In this document: positions 24,208 to 32,643 of the stretch, piece after piece
Numbering within the stretch: position 1 is the first letter of the stretch
How the letters are laid out: the number at the start of each line of letters is the position of its first letter
Origin: Armatimonadota bacterium
GTDB lineage: Bacteria; Armatimonadota; UBA5829; JAUSEB01
Length of the DNA: 42,875 nucleotides
Direction: 5' to 3'
Assembly: GCA_030650495.1 (NCBI GenBank)
Contig: JAUSEB010000353.1
Location: forward strand, 1 to 42,875
Made by a program: the position numbers and the translations under genes
The notes under the pieces: model-generated
Databases searched by the model: none
Told to the model about the DNA's origin: nothing
What the model saw: only the letters and a program-made list of their open reading frames with translations

Positions 24208-25896
24208 ATGAATCATAAGATCGAGCGACGGCTGATATTCGGAATGGCGATTTTAGCGCTTGCGTGCCTGTTATGCTCGCTGTGCGGTTCCGTCGCTTGG
24301 AGCGATGACGCCTACGCGCCCGGCGACCAGGTTATGATCTCTGTCGACGACGCGCCTCTAAGCGCCGTGGTCAAGATGCTGTCAGACCGCTCAACAATTC
24401 CCATAGTGATGGCGGCAACGCCGGAAGAGGCCCAAAGAAGGGTTTCCGTCCATGTTGACGGACAGCCGGTTGAGAAGGTCCTTAAGGACATACTCGCCGC
24501 GGCTCGCGTCAGCTACAGAAAGACAGAGGACGGAACTTACTTAATCGGCGCGGCAAATGAGCCTGAGCCGGTAGAACTACGGACGCTTGCCGCTGCTCCT
24601 GTTCCAACTCCAATCATCGAGCAGCAGGCTCCGTTGACGAAGACGCGCTGGGAAGTCGTTAAATTGCGCAACCGTGACGCGAGCGAATTAGTGGATACAC
24701 TGATGTATGCTCCCTCATACGACACAGATGAGCCGTATTACCCGATTCCGCCTAGCCAGCGTTATGTCGGAGATATAGAGCATCCAAGAGATTCCTATTC
24801 AGGAGGAGTCTACATAAGAGAGCCCTCCACACATACGGAAGCCGTTCCTCCGACGCAGGATATTAATTCTTACGTTAGAAGGAACCTGAATGAGGGCGGA
24901 AGAACGCCGGGAGACTACGCCGCCGCAGGTCAGTTCCCTAGCTCCAGGTCCGGCAGCAGCGGGTATCCAAGACCAACTACCGGATCGTCCAGCAGTTCAT
25001 CCAGGACACCGGGGACTACTGGCGGAAGTCCCGGCTCAGGCGGCCTCTTGCCGGATGGAATCGAACTGGTCAAGGCCCTTGATATAGACAACTCGATCAT
25101 TGTCCGGGGCGATGAACCGGGAATCTCTCAGCTAAAGGAACTCATTCATATGCTGGATGTTCCTCCGAGACAGGTTCAGATCGAAGCTCAGTTTATCGAA
25201 GTCAGCACGAGCGTCATTAAGAACCTGGGCATAAACTGGAGTATGGACAGGCTCAATTCGACTTTCAGCAACACCTTTCCTCTCAAGGGGAACGTGATCG
25301 TAGGCGTAACGGCGGGAAACGTAATGGCGCAGCTTAAAGCGGAGTTGACCGCGGGAAAAGGAAAGATTATCAATGCTCCCAAGATATCAACAATCAACAA
25401 CATGTGGGCGGAGATTCAGATTCGACAGAATATACCGCTTTTCCTGACGAATATTGTGAGCACGGGCCAGGGCAGCGTCGTGTCCGGAACCACAGTCACA
25501 TACAGGCCGGTAGACACGGGGCTTTCGGTCCTGCCCCGAATCAACGGAGACGACTCAGTAACGATGTTCATAAGACCGACGGTTTCAGATACTGGCCGAG
25601 ATTATACGAGTGGAGACCCGACCAATCCCCAGACAGTTCCTGAGGAGAGGACTCAGTTTCTTCAGACGAACCGGCGCGTGATGAATGGAGAAACTATAGT
25701 CCTCGGTGGGTTTGTGCGCCGCGAAGACACTTCCGAGGTGCATAAGGTGCCGATTCTTGGTGACTTGCCGTTGATCGGCGGATTGTTCAGGAACAAAACG
25801 TCCGACGCGCAAGACAGAGAACTGTTGATCTTCCTTACTCCTACTATCATCCCTGAACGGGGAGGCTCGGCCACCGGCGTGCGGCCGGCGTTATAA
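24208..25896 (+). CDS. pilQ: Type IV pilus secretin PilQ
   Basis: PilQ forms the outer-membrane channel for the pilus. Order: signal peptide (about 1-32), STN/N0 domain (40-115), N1-type domain beginning WEVVKLRNRDASELVDTL (148-165) and interrupted by a Ser/Pro/Gly-rich insert (about 170-280), then the secretin pore (about 320-548) with VQIEAQFIEVS, INAPKISTINN, VLGGFVRRE and VPILGDLPLIGGLF. Length is 562. ATG 24208 lies 7 bases after AGAGGAGG (24193-24200); the frame stays open upstream only across glycine-coding repeats of the previous gene. No lipobox is obvious, so a pilotin may or may not be needed. A hairpin follows the stop. Confidence 0.92.
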   Translation: MNHKIERRLIFGMAILALACLLCSLCGSVAWSDDAYAPGDQVMISVDDAPLSAVVKMLSDRSTIPIVMAATPEEAQRRVSVHVDGQPVEKVLKDILAAARVSYRKTEDGTYLIGAANEPEPVELRTLAAAPVPTPIIEQQAPLTKTRWEVVKLRNRDASELVDTLMYAPSYDTDEPYYPIPPSQRYVGDIEHPRDSYSGGVYIREPSTHTEAVPPTQDINSYVRRNLNEGGRTPGDYAAAGQFPSSRSGSSGYPRPTTGSSSSSSRTPGTTGGSPGSGGLLPDGIELVKALDIDNSIIVRGDEPGISQLKELIHMLDVPPRQVQIEAQFIEVSTSVIKNLGINWSMDRLNSTFSNTFPLKGNVIVGVTAGNVMAQLKAELTAGKGKIINAPKISTINNMWAEIQIRQNIPLFLTNIVSTGQGSVVSGTTVTYRPVDTGLSVLPRINGDDSVTMFIRPTVSDTGRDYTSGDPTNPQTVPEERTQFLQTNRRVMNGETIVLGGFVRREDTSEVHKVPILGDLPLIGGLFRNKTSDAQDRELLIFLTPTIIPERGGSATGVRPAL

Positions 25897-25912
25897 TAAA
25901 TAACCTGTCTTG

Positions 25913-25950
25913 GGCTCCCGATCCGCCAAGATGCGGATCAGGAGCCGGGA
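25913..25950 (+). terminator. Terminator-like hairpin after pilQ
   Basis: GGCTCCCGATCCGC pairs with GCGGATCAGGAGCC (one mismatch, 6-base loop) and is followed by GGGATTTTG. It lies 17 bases after the pilQ stop. Confidence 0.65.
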
Positions 25951-25968
25951 TTTTGACGCTTGCAATCC

Positions 25969-26005
25969 AAACGGCGCCTTGAACCGGCGCCGTTTGGCGT
26001 ATAAT
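25969..26005 (+). promoter_or_regulatory. GC-rich hairpin and TATAAT box downstream of pilQ
   Basis: AAACGGCGCC and GGCGCCGTTT form a 10-bp stem with a 7-base loop (25969-25995). TATAAT (26000-26005) follows, with TTGAAC 15 bases before it in the loop. It could be a second terminator or a promoter reading through the 26020-26247 repeat toward aroB. Confidence 0.3.
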
Positions 26006-26019
26006 ATACGAGGGACGAG

Positions 26020-26247
26020 TTAATCACGAAACCACGAATTTAAGAAAGCACGAAAGGTCTGGTTCAGGGAAGAACGCGGATGAACGCAGATGATAAAGGG
26101 AGCCGAGGGAAAAGCGGTGTCAAGCCATGGCGCTCCATAACCATCAACTAACAACTATCAACCAACAACTCTTTCCTTATCCGTGTTCATCTGTGTGTAT
26201 CTGTGGTTAACTCTTCCCTTTTCGTGCTTTTTCCCTTTCGTGATTAA
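26020..26247. repeat. 228-bp inverted element bounded by TTAATCACGAA
   Basis: The ends TTAATCACGAA (26020) and TTTCGTGATTAA (26236-26247) are inverse; inside, CACGAATTTAAGAAAGCACGAA and GCGGATGAACGCAGATGA face TTCATCTGTGTGTATCTGTG and TTTTCGTGCTTTTTCCC. The centre has ACTA/ACAACTA words. No gene is seen; together with flanking sequence it fills the gap from 25897 to 26309. Confidence 0.65.
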
Positions 26248-26309
26248 GAGTTCTAACAAACGCCTGGCGAAACAAAAACCGCTGAGTCAGCGTAGTTCTA
26301 AGAGGAACA

Positions 26310-27410
26310 GTGGCGACTATCAGAGTTGAACTAGGAGATCGAAGCTACGACATTCGGGTTGAGCCGGGCGCCTTGGGTACTATCGGCGAAATGGCCACCG
26401 CCGCCTGCTCGTCAAGATCAGCGGCGGTTGTCACCAATCCCAAAATAGGCGGGCTATACGCGGGTATCGTAACTAAGAGTCTGGAAGCCGCCGGAATAAG
26501 ATGCGCGCTTATTACCATTCCGGCTGGAGAGCGTTACAAGAGTCTGAACACATGCAGGCGGCTCTATGACGAGTTTCTCTCGGCCAAGCTGGATAGAGGA
26601 TCAGTCGTAGTAGCCCTCGGAGGCGGGGTCATCGGCGACATCGCTGGTTTCGCCGCCGCGACTTACCTGCGCGGACTGTCTTTCGTGCAAGTTCCTACTA
26701 CGCTCCTGGCCCAAGTGGACAGCAGCGTGGGAGGAAAAGTCGGCATAAACCTGCCGCAAGGGAAGAATTTAGTAGGAGCGTTTCACCAGCCAAAAGGTGT
26801 GCTGATCGATCCATTTGTTCTGCGAACCCTGCCTAAGCGGGAGGTCCGCGCTGGGTTGGCAGAGGTAATTAAGCATGGTATAATCTACGACCAAGGGTTC
26901 TTTGACATCCTGCGAGAGAAAATGGCCTTTATTCTTGCGCTGGACGCGGAAACGGTGGCGCAAATAATAAGCAGATCCTGTGAGATTAAAGCAGGTGTAG
27001 TCGCCGCTGACGAAAGGGAATCCGGGTTAAGAGAGATACTGAATTTCGGGCACAGTCTTGGGCACGGAATTGAAACAGCGGCGGGTTATGGCCGCTATCG
27101 CCATGGAGAAGCCGTATCTATAGGAATGGTTGGCGAGGCCCACATAGCTGAGCGCATGGGTATAGCGGAGCGTGGGGTCACGGAGGCGATAAGACAGATT
27201 TTGGCCTCCGCCGGACTACCAACTGCTCTTTCCTCCACCGTGTCACTCGATGCGGTTTTAACGTCGCTCGCGCTTGATAAGAAAGCGCGACAGGGAAAAG
27301 TGAGATTTGCGCTTCCCACTAGGATCGGCGCAGTAGTCCGCAGAGATGATATAACTCAGGATATGGTTATGGAAGCGCTGCTGGCTCTTAAAGATGGTAG
27401 TATCGACTGA
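26310..27410 (+). CDS. aroB: 3-dehydroquinate synthase
   Basis: AroB is the second enzyme of the shikimate pathway. It converts DAHP to 3-dehydroquinate using NAD and a divalent metal. The NAD-binding block GGGVIGDIAGFAAATYLRG and VPTTLLAQVDSSVGGKVGIN are present, as are the metal ligands in AEVIKHG and LNFGHSLGHGIE (His-x3-His). At 366 residues it is full length. GTG 26310 is the start; AGAGG is 4 bases upstream, a little close, but the N-terminus (TIRVELGDRSYDI) aligns with the family. No other aro genes are in the window. Confidence 0.95.
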   Translation: MATIRVELGDRSYDIRVEPGALGTIGEMATAACSSRSAAVVTNPKIGGLYAGIVTKSLEAAGIRCALITIPAGERYKSLNTCRRLYDEFLSAKLDRGSVVVALGGGVIGDIAGFAAATYLRGLSFVQVPTTLLAQVDSSVGGKVGINLPQGKNLVGAFHQPKGVLIDPFVLRTLPKREVRAGLAEVIKHGIIYDQGFFDILREKMAFILALDAETVAQIISRSCEIKAGVVAADERESGLREILNFGHSLGHGIETAAGYGRYRHGEAVSIGMVGEAHIAERMGIAERGVTEAIRQILASAGLPTALSSTVSLDAVLTSLALDKKARQGKVRFALPTRIGAVVRRDDITQDMVMEALLALKDGSID

Positions 27411-27431
27411 GTTGTCTTGATTTGATAAACA

Positions 27432-27656
27432 ATGCAAACCTCTTTTCGACGGCGGATACTTGATATAATTCTGGCAATCTGGGGAGCTGTGGTTATCTTC
27501 AGATTCTGCTCCCCGCATTTAGGAATTTCATCGCTTTTCGTTGATAGTACAGGATTGCATGTGGCGCTGCTCGGCGCATGTCTCGCCGTCGCGGCCACCG
27601 ACATGATTTTAACTTGGGGCGAAAAGCGTTCAGAAAGGTACGTTGGCAATGGCTAG
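27432..27656 (+). CDS. Small two-helix membrane protein, unknown
   Basis: This 74-residue protein has two hydrophobic stretches (about 10-24 ILDIILAIWGAVVIF and 40-58 LHVALLGACLAVAATDMIL) with a basic N-terminus and a charged tail. It begins 22 bases after aroB and overlaps the next gene by 8 bases, which supports a real gene in the run. No strong ribosome site precedes the ATG. I do not recognise the family. Confidence 0.55.
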   Translation: MQTSFRRRILDIILAIWGAVVIFRFCSPHLGISSLFVDSTGLHVALLGACLAVAATDMILTWGEKRSERYVGNG

Positions 27657-28743
27657 GTCGAAAGTTGCTGTTCTTAAAACCAGCCCTGAGTCAGTGGTTG
27701 AGGATTACGGCCGTCTTATGGAAATGGCCGGATTCCAGGAACATCTGCCTAAAGATAAAGATACTATTCTCAAAATAAATATCTCCTGGCACTATTATTA
27801 CCCCGCATGCTCGACTACCCCATGGCAACTAGATGGCGTGACCAAGGCGCTGCTGGACGCAGGCTATAAAAACCTCATCCCGGCGCAGAACCGGACCGTG
27901 GTCGTTGATCCCAAGGCCGGAGCCAGAAACAACCATCTGGAATCCGTTATCGAGAAATACAGCCTGGAGTTCAAATATCTGTATGAGCCGGGTGTTAAGT
28001 GGGTGAAGTATGAGCCAAAGACTCCTATGCTCGTGCTGGATAAAGTCTTTCCCGACGGCATCTATATCCCCGACATCTTTATCGGGAAGAACGCCGTGCA
28101 TCTGCCGACCGTAAAGACGCATGTGTTCACCACTATGACGGGAGCTATGAAGAACGCGTTCGGCGGGCTTCTGCGCGAAAACAGGCACTGGACGCACTCC
28201 GTCATCCACGAGACGCTTGTGGACCTGCTGGCGATACAAAAGGACATCCATCCGGGCTTGTTCGCCGTTACAGACGGCACAATCGCGGGAGACGGTCCGG
28301 GGCCGCGCGCGATGGTTCCACATATTAAGAACTACATAATCGCAAGCGCTGACCAGGTCGCCATCGACGCCGTATCGGCCAAGTTAATGGGATTCGATCC
28401 ATTGAGTCTGAAGTTCATCCGCCTGGCGCATGAAGCAGGTTTGGGATGCGGCGACGTGAAAGAGTTGGATATAGTAGGCGAGGACATCTCTGATGTCAAT
28501 TTCCATTTCCACGCCAATCAGGAGACGTTCGCAAGTCGCGGACAGAAGCTGATATACCATGGCCCGCTGAAGCCGTTGGAAAACTTGCTGCTTCGAAGCC
28601 CCCTAGCGCCGTGGTCATACTACGCGTCAAGGCTGTTCCATGACGGTTACTGGTATCCGTTTGTTGGGAAACCAAGGGTAAAGAAGATACTGGAGACCGA
28701 ATGGGGCAAGCTATTTGAACGATACGGGAGAGAAAAGGCTTGA
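27649..28743 (+). CDS. DUF362 domain-containing protein
   Basis: This protein matches the DUF362 family, whose members share a conserved block here seen as HLPTVKTHVFTTMTGAMKNAFG and ASADQVAIDAVSAKLMGFDP. Family function is not established. There is no ferredoxin Cys cluster, which some DUF362 proteins carry at the C-terminus, and no signal peptide. ATG 27649 lies 10 bases after AAAGG (27634-27638); TTG 27643 would be too close. Length is 364. The stop overlaps the TTG start of the kinase gene, so the two are coupled. Confidence 0.85.
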   Translation: MARSKVAVLKTSPESVVEDYGRLMEMAGFQEHLPKDKDTILKINISWHYYYPACSTTPWQLDGVTKALLDAGYKNLIPAQNRTVVVDPKAGARNNHLESVIEKYSLEFKYLYEPGVKWVKYEPKTPMLVLDKVFPDGIYIPDIFIGKNAVHLPTVKTHVFTTMTGAMKNAFGGLLRENRHWTHSVIHETLVDLLAIQKDIHPGLFAVTDGTIAGDGPGPRAMVPHIKNYIIASADQVAIDAVSAKLMGFDPLSLKFIRLAHEAGLGCGDVKELDIVGEDISDVNFHFHANQETFASRGQKLIYHGPLKPLENLLLRSPLAPWSYYASRLFHDGYWYPFVGKPRVKKILETEWGKLFERYGREKA

Positions 28744-30449
28744 TTGGACAGGTAGTAAACTACCGATACGAAATACTGGAAAAATGCGGAGACGGCAGCT
28801 TCTTTGCGGTCTATAAAGCGCGGGACAAAGTGCTTAACCGCTTAGTCGCCGTGAAGATACTGCAGCCTCAGTACGCCGCTAATAAAGACTTCGCCGAGCG
28901 CGTTATAGCCGAAGCGCAGGCGGTATCGGAGCTTGCGCATCCCAATACGGCGAAGATATTCGAAGCGGACCGCCAGGACGGGCTGTATTTCATTGCCACG
29001 GAATACATCCGGGGAGTGACGTTAAAAGACAGAATACGCCGCCTGGCGCCATTTTCCGCGACTCAGACGATAGACATTACAATTGCAATCGGCGAGGCTC
29101 TGGAGTCGGCGCATCGACATTCAATAGTCCATGGCGACCTCCGACCCCAAAACGTTATCGTGGCTTCCGACTCCCAAGTGAAGCTTACCGATTTCGGTAT
29201 GGCGGCGGCCGTCAGCTCCTTTCCCAGCATCCAGACCAACACAGTTCTCAGATCGGTTCACTATATGTCTCCTGAGGTGGCTGAAGGAAAAATTCCCCGT
29301 CCCGCGTCGGACATATATTCTCTAGGGATAACGCTTTACGAGATGCTGACGGGCACAGCGCCATTTGACGGAGACACCGCCATCGCCGTGGCTTTACGAC
29401 ATGCGAAAGACCCGCCGCCTTCTCCGCGAGTATTAAACGCCGGAGTACCCAAGTCTTTGGAGGCTATCGTTCTCAAAGCATTGCAAAAACTGCCCGACGA
29501 TAGATACCGGAACATGCAAGAGATGCTGCAGGCCCTGCGGGATGCGCGCCAGCAACTCACCACAACGCAGCAGGCAGCATACGGCCAGACATTCGACGAG
29601 CCGATTACGCAGGCGGAGGCGGTTGACCTGGCGGTAGAGGAGCAAGAGCCAAAAGGGTTCCTGAGCGGCGCTTTGAAATTGGCGTTCTTCCTGTTCGTGA
29701 TGGCGGTCGTGCTTTTGGTAGGTATGATCGGCATATTCCTATACGGTAACAAGCGCGAAGTCGAAACGCCCTTGCTGGTCGGCAAAAGCCAGACAGAAGC
29801 GGAATCCATAACGGGTGGACTCGGGTTGGGCCTGACGGTCGTTGGCGAGGAATATAATGACAAGTACACCGTTGGCCAGGTCTATATGGCCTTGCCTGAA
29901 GCCGGAATGAAGATCAAGGGCGGCCAGAACATCAAGATTTGGGTCAGCAAAGGCTCCAGATTTATACGGGCGCCGGATGTGGTCGATTTGTCCGAAGAAA
30001 GGGCGAGGATTAAGATAGTGGACGCGGGGCTTGACATAGGAGAATCCGTCCAAGTGCACAGCGATACAGTCCCGGCGGGGTCTATAGTCAAACAGTCCCC
30101 TGAGCCGGGAACTCAACTGGAGCGGGGCCAGCCGATGAAGCTGTTCGTGAGTATGGGCAAGGAGCCGGATACTTCCATTACGACCCCACCCGATACGGAG
30201 AACACGGAGCCGCAAACGGAGACTACTTCCGGTGAGCGCACGTTTGATGTGAAGCTCAAAGTCCCCAGTGACGGACCGAGCATCCAAAACGTGCGTATAG
30301 ATGTAATAGACGACTATGGGGAGGCCACTGCTTACCAGGCGGACCACAGCGCCGGTGATATTGTGATCCAAAGCGTGAAGGGAACTGGCGCGCGGGTCAC
30401 GATCCGGGTGTACATCGATGGTGTGAAGAAGAAAGAGCTGGTCGAATGA
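28740..30449 (+). CDS. Membrane Ser/Thr protein kinase with two PASTA domains (PknB-like)
   Basis: The kinase domain (about 8-270) has the Gly loop CGDGSFFAVYKA, K39 in VAVKIL, DFG at 151-153 and MSPEV. The catalytic loop reads HGDLRPQN (131-138): Asp133 is kept, but the usual HRDxKxxN has Gly for Arg and Arg for Lys. One membrane helix (about 314-336) leads to two PASTA domains outside (about 342-404 and 410-472), which in other bacteria bind peptidoglycan fragments. A 95-residue C-terminal extension follows. TTG 28740 overlaps the previous stop, with GGGAG about 10 bases upstream. No partner phosphatase is nearby. Whether it is fully active is uncertain given the altered loop. Confidence 0.9.
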   Translation: MIGQVVNYRYEILEKCGDGSFFAVYKARDKVLNRLVAVKILQPQYAANKDFAERVIAEAQAVSELAHPNTAKIFEADRQDGLYFIATEYIRGVTLKDRIRRLAPFSATQTIDITIAIGEALESAHRHSIVHGDLRPQNVIVASDSQVKLTDFGMAAAVSSFPSIQTNTVLRSVHYMSPEVAEGKIPRPASDIYSLGITLYEMLTGTAPFDGDTAIAVALRHAKDPPPSPRVLNAGVPKSLEAIVLKALQKLPDDRYRNMQEMLQALRDARQQLTTTQQAAYGQTFDEPITQAEAVDLAVEEQEPKGFLSGALKLAFFLFVMAVVLLVGMIGIFLYGNKREVETPLLVGKSQTEAESITGGLGLGLTVVGEEYNDKYTVGQVYMALPEAGMKIKGGQNIKIWVSKGSRFIRAPDVVDLSEERARIKIVDAGLDIGESVQVHSDTVPAGSIVKQSPEPGTQLERGQPMKLFVSMGKEPDTSITTPPDTENTEPQTETTSGERTFDVKLKVPSDGPSIQNVRIDVIDDYGEATAYQADHSAGDIVIQSVKGTGARVTIRVYIDGVKKKELVE

Positions 30450-31138
30450 AGATAAAGATTGCGCCCTCGCTGCTTTCAGCGGATTTTAGCAACCTTGGAC
30501 AGGCCGTGCGCGACGCCGATTCGGGCGGCGCCGACTACCTCCATTTCGACATTATGGACGGCCATTTCGTGCCGAATATAACCTTCGGGCCGATGGTCGT
30601 AAAAGCCGTGCGCCCGCTGACCAAAGTTAAATTTTTAACGCACCTGATGATCCAAAACCCGGATGATTACATCGAGGAGTTCGTTGAAGCCGGCTCGGAC
30701 AGCATCACCGTTCATGTTGAGACTTGCCCTCATCTGCATCGCGTTATTCAGAAGATAAAGTCCCTTGGCGCAAGAGCGGCTGTAGCGATCAACCCCGCCA
30801 CTCCAATTGTTACGCTTAAAGAGATACTGGGCGACATCGACGGCGTGCTGATAATGACGGTCAACCCCGGATTTGGAGCGCAGGAGTTCATCGAGTCGAG
30901 CCTGGATAAGATCGCCAGGATGAGAGCCATGCTGCAAAAAGCAGGCAGAGACATCGACATCGAGGTGGACGGCGGGGTGAGCGCCGGCACGGTTGGGCGG
31001 ATAGTCGAGGCCGGAGCTAATGTTCTCATCGCCGGGAACTCGGTATTCGCAAATCCGATGGGAGTGAAGAAGGCTATCGAGGAACTGCGCTCCCTGGCGG
31101 AAGCGGCGGTGAGCCGGACATGCACATCCCGCGGATAG
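30446..31138 (+). CDS. rpe: Ribulose-phosphate 3-epimerase
   Basis: Rpe interconverts ribulose 5-phosphate and xylulose 5-phosphate in the pentose phosphate pathway. The TIM-barrel landmarks are present: PSLLSADFSNL, HFDIMDGHFVPNITFG, HLMI, MTVNPGFGAQ and EVDGGV. Metal and catalytic residues (His and Asp of these blocks) are intact. It starts at the ATGA overlap with the kinase stop. Ribulose 5-phosphate is also the substrate of RibB encoded downstream, so the gene sits in a fitting place. The end overlaps the next frame by 19 bases. Confidence 0.95.
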   Translation: MKIKIAPSLLSADFSNLGQAVRDADSGGADYLHFDIMDGHFVPNITFGPMVVKAVRPLTKVKFLTHLMIQNPDDYIEEFVEAGSDSITVHVETCPHLHRVIQKIKSLGARAAVAINPATPIVTLKEILGDIDGVLIMTVNPGFGAQEFIESSLDKIARMRAMLQKAGRDIDIEVDGGVSAGTVGRIVEAGANVLIAGNSVFANPMGVKKAIEELRSLAEAAVSRTCTSRG

Positions 31139-31500
31139 TCCTCCTGGCTGGGATAATACTCACGACATTCCTCGTCATCAACGAAGTCCTCAGTTGGCGA
31201 AGAAATTCGAGCTTGTCTTCACGGCAAAGATTTATTCGGGTGAGTTCCGGGATTACGTTGATTTGCTTGCTTGGCCTGGTGTTGGCGGGCAACATTCTCG
31301 GAATCCTTTTTACGGCCAATACCGAAGAAGCGCTTAGACACCCGATTTTGGCCCTTGTTTTCGGTTTTATCGCTATCGCGTTGGCGTTTATATTGGTCGC
31401 TCTGGCGCTGTTGGACATACGCGAGGTTTTGGAAACGTATAAGCGCAAACGGCGGGAAATGCGGACTGATATGAGAGGAAAGGACGGGCGGCTGCAATAG
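31120..31500 (+). CDS. Hypothetical three-helix membrane protein
   Basis: This 126-residue protein has hydrophobic segments at about 5-20, 42-64 and 77-100 and a basic tail (TYKRKRREMR). It starts inside rpe and ends 11 bases before ribD. No domain is recognised. The tight packing supports a real, co-transcribed gene; a membrane role linked to the kinase or the rib genes would be guesswork. Confidence 0.7.
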   Translation: MHIPRIVLLAGIILTTFLVINEVLSWRRNSSLSSRQRFIRVSSGITLICLLGLVLAGNILGILFTANTEEALRHPILALVFGFIAIALAFILVALALLDIREVLETYKRKRREMRTDMRGKDGRLQ

Positions 31501-31511
31501 ACGAGACGTTT

Positions 31512-32585
31512 ATGCGATTGGCTCTCAAATTGGCGCGCCGTGGCAGGACCAGCCCTAACCCTATGGTCGGCGCCGTAGTCGTCAAAGACGGCGAGGTAGT
31601 TGGACGGGGTTATCATCCCAAAGCGGGGATGCCCCATGCCGAAGTCTACGCGCTCGAACAAGCCGGAGCGAAAGCCAAAGGAGCCACGTTATATGTGACG
31701 CTGGAGCCTTGCAGCCATTTTGGACGGACTCCGCCATGCGCCGACGCCGTAATCAAATCGGGAGTGAAGCGCGTAGTTGCGGCGATGGCGGACCCAAATC
31801 CCAAGGTCGCCGGACACGGGCTGGACGCGCTACAAAAAGCCGGTATTGATGTGACTGTGGGCATGCTGGAGAACGAAGCGCGGCGGCTGAACGAAGCATA
31901 TATTAAGTTCATAACCACAGGATTTCCGTTTGTAACGCTAAAAATGGCGATGACGCTAGACGGCAAGATCGCCGCGCATACAGGGGATTCCAAGTGGATA
32001 AGCGGCGAAAAGGCCCGTTTGATGGTCCACAGGATGCGAAGCAATGCGGACGCCGTCGTTGTTGGAGCGGGCACGGTCCTGATGGACAATCCACTGCTGA
32101 CCGCCAGAGGAGGAAATATTGACCGGCAACCGGCGAGAGTAGTGGTTGACGAGCTGGCCAGATTGCCTGCGAACGCGCAAGTCCTGAATAATTCCGGTGG
32201 ACAAGTTATAATAGCCACGACCCGCTTGGCTGATAAGGCCAAACTTAGGAAACTTGAAGCCGCCGGAGCGCGTATACTAGTTTTGGAAGAACAAGACGGC
32301 TTGGTTGATATGGCCGCTTTGTCCAAATCGCTGGCCGAGATGGGACTGACCAATGTCCTCTTGGAAGGCGGAGGGGAATTGAGCGCAAGCGCGTTAGCCG
32401 CCAAGCTGGTGGACAAGGTGGTAATGTTCATCGCGCCTAAGATAATAGGTGGGCGTTCGGCAAAAAGCCCGGTAGAGGGCGCAGGAGCCGCAAAGATAGC
32501 CGAAGCACTGCGGCTGGTCGATATGAAGACGAGAAAATGCGGCGAGGATATAATGGTCATCGCCCGCCCGGAATACGAATTGTAG
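31512..32585 (+). CDS. ribD: Bifunctional riboflavin biosynthesis deaminase/reductase RibD
   Basis: RibD performs the deamination and the reduction steps after GTP cyclohydrolase II. The deaminase zinc site is H42-A-E44 with C67 and C76 (PHAEVYAL...EPCSHFGRTPPC); the reductase domain begins near 135 with FVTLKMAMTLDGKIA. Length 357 is slightly short at the N-terminus. In-frame codons just before ATG 31512 read I-D-E-T-F, like the usual MDE.FM start, but the first of them is ATA and no ATG, GTG or TTG precedes 31512 after an in-frame stop at 31467. The catalytic parts are complete. Confidence 0.93.
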   Translation: MRLALKLARRGRTSPNPMVGAVVVKDGEVVGRGYHPKAGMPHAEVYALEQAGAKAKGATLYVTLEPCSHFGRTPPCADAVIKSGVKRVVAAMADPNPKVAGHGLDALQKAGIDVTVGMLENEARRLNEAYIKFITTGFPFVTLKMAMTLDGKIAAHTGDSKWISGEKARLMVHRMRSNADAVVVGAGTVLMDNPLLTARGGNIDRQPARVVVDELARLPANAQVLNNSGGQVIIATTRLADKAKLRKLEAAGARILVLEEQDGLVDMAALSKSLAEMGLTNVLLEGGGELSASALAAKLVDKVVMFIAPKIIGGRSAKSPVEGAGAAKIAEALRLVDMKTRKCGEDIMVIARPEYEL

Positions 32586-32587
32586 TC

Positions 32588-32636
32588 TAGCCCCTTTTGG
32601 GCGTTATAACGGGGACAAGCCCCTAGGCTACAGGGG
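32588..32636 (+). promoter_or_regulatory. Possible RNA switch hiding the ribE ribosome site
   Basis: CCCC at 32591-32594 can pair with GGGG at 32611-32614; CCCCT at 32620-32624 can pair either with that GGGG (5-base loop) or with AGGGG at 32632-32636, which is the ribE ribosome site. TAGCC/GGCTA (32588-32592 and 32626-32630) offers a further stem. A ribosome stopping at the ribD TAG (32583-32585) would cover the first CCCC and favour the open form. This is inference from base pairing only. Confidence 0.3.
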
Positions 32637-32643
32637 AATGATA

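Noticed and set aside
32588-32636. tRNA or small structured RNA between ribD and ribE
   Set aside because: The 49-base region is too short and has no cloverleaf; it was kept only as a possible local switch.
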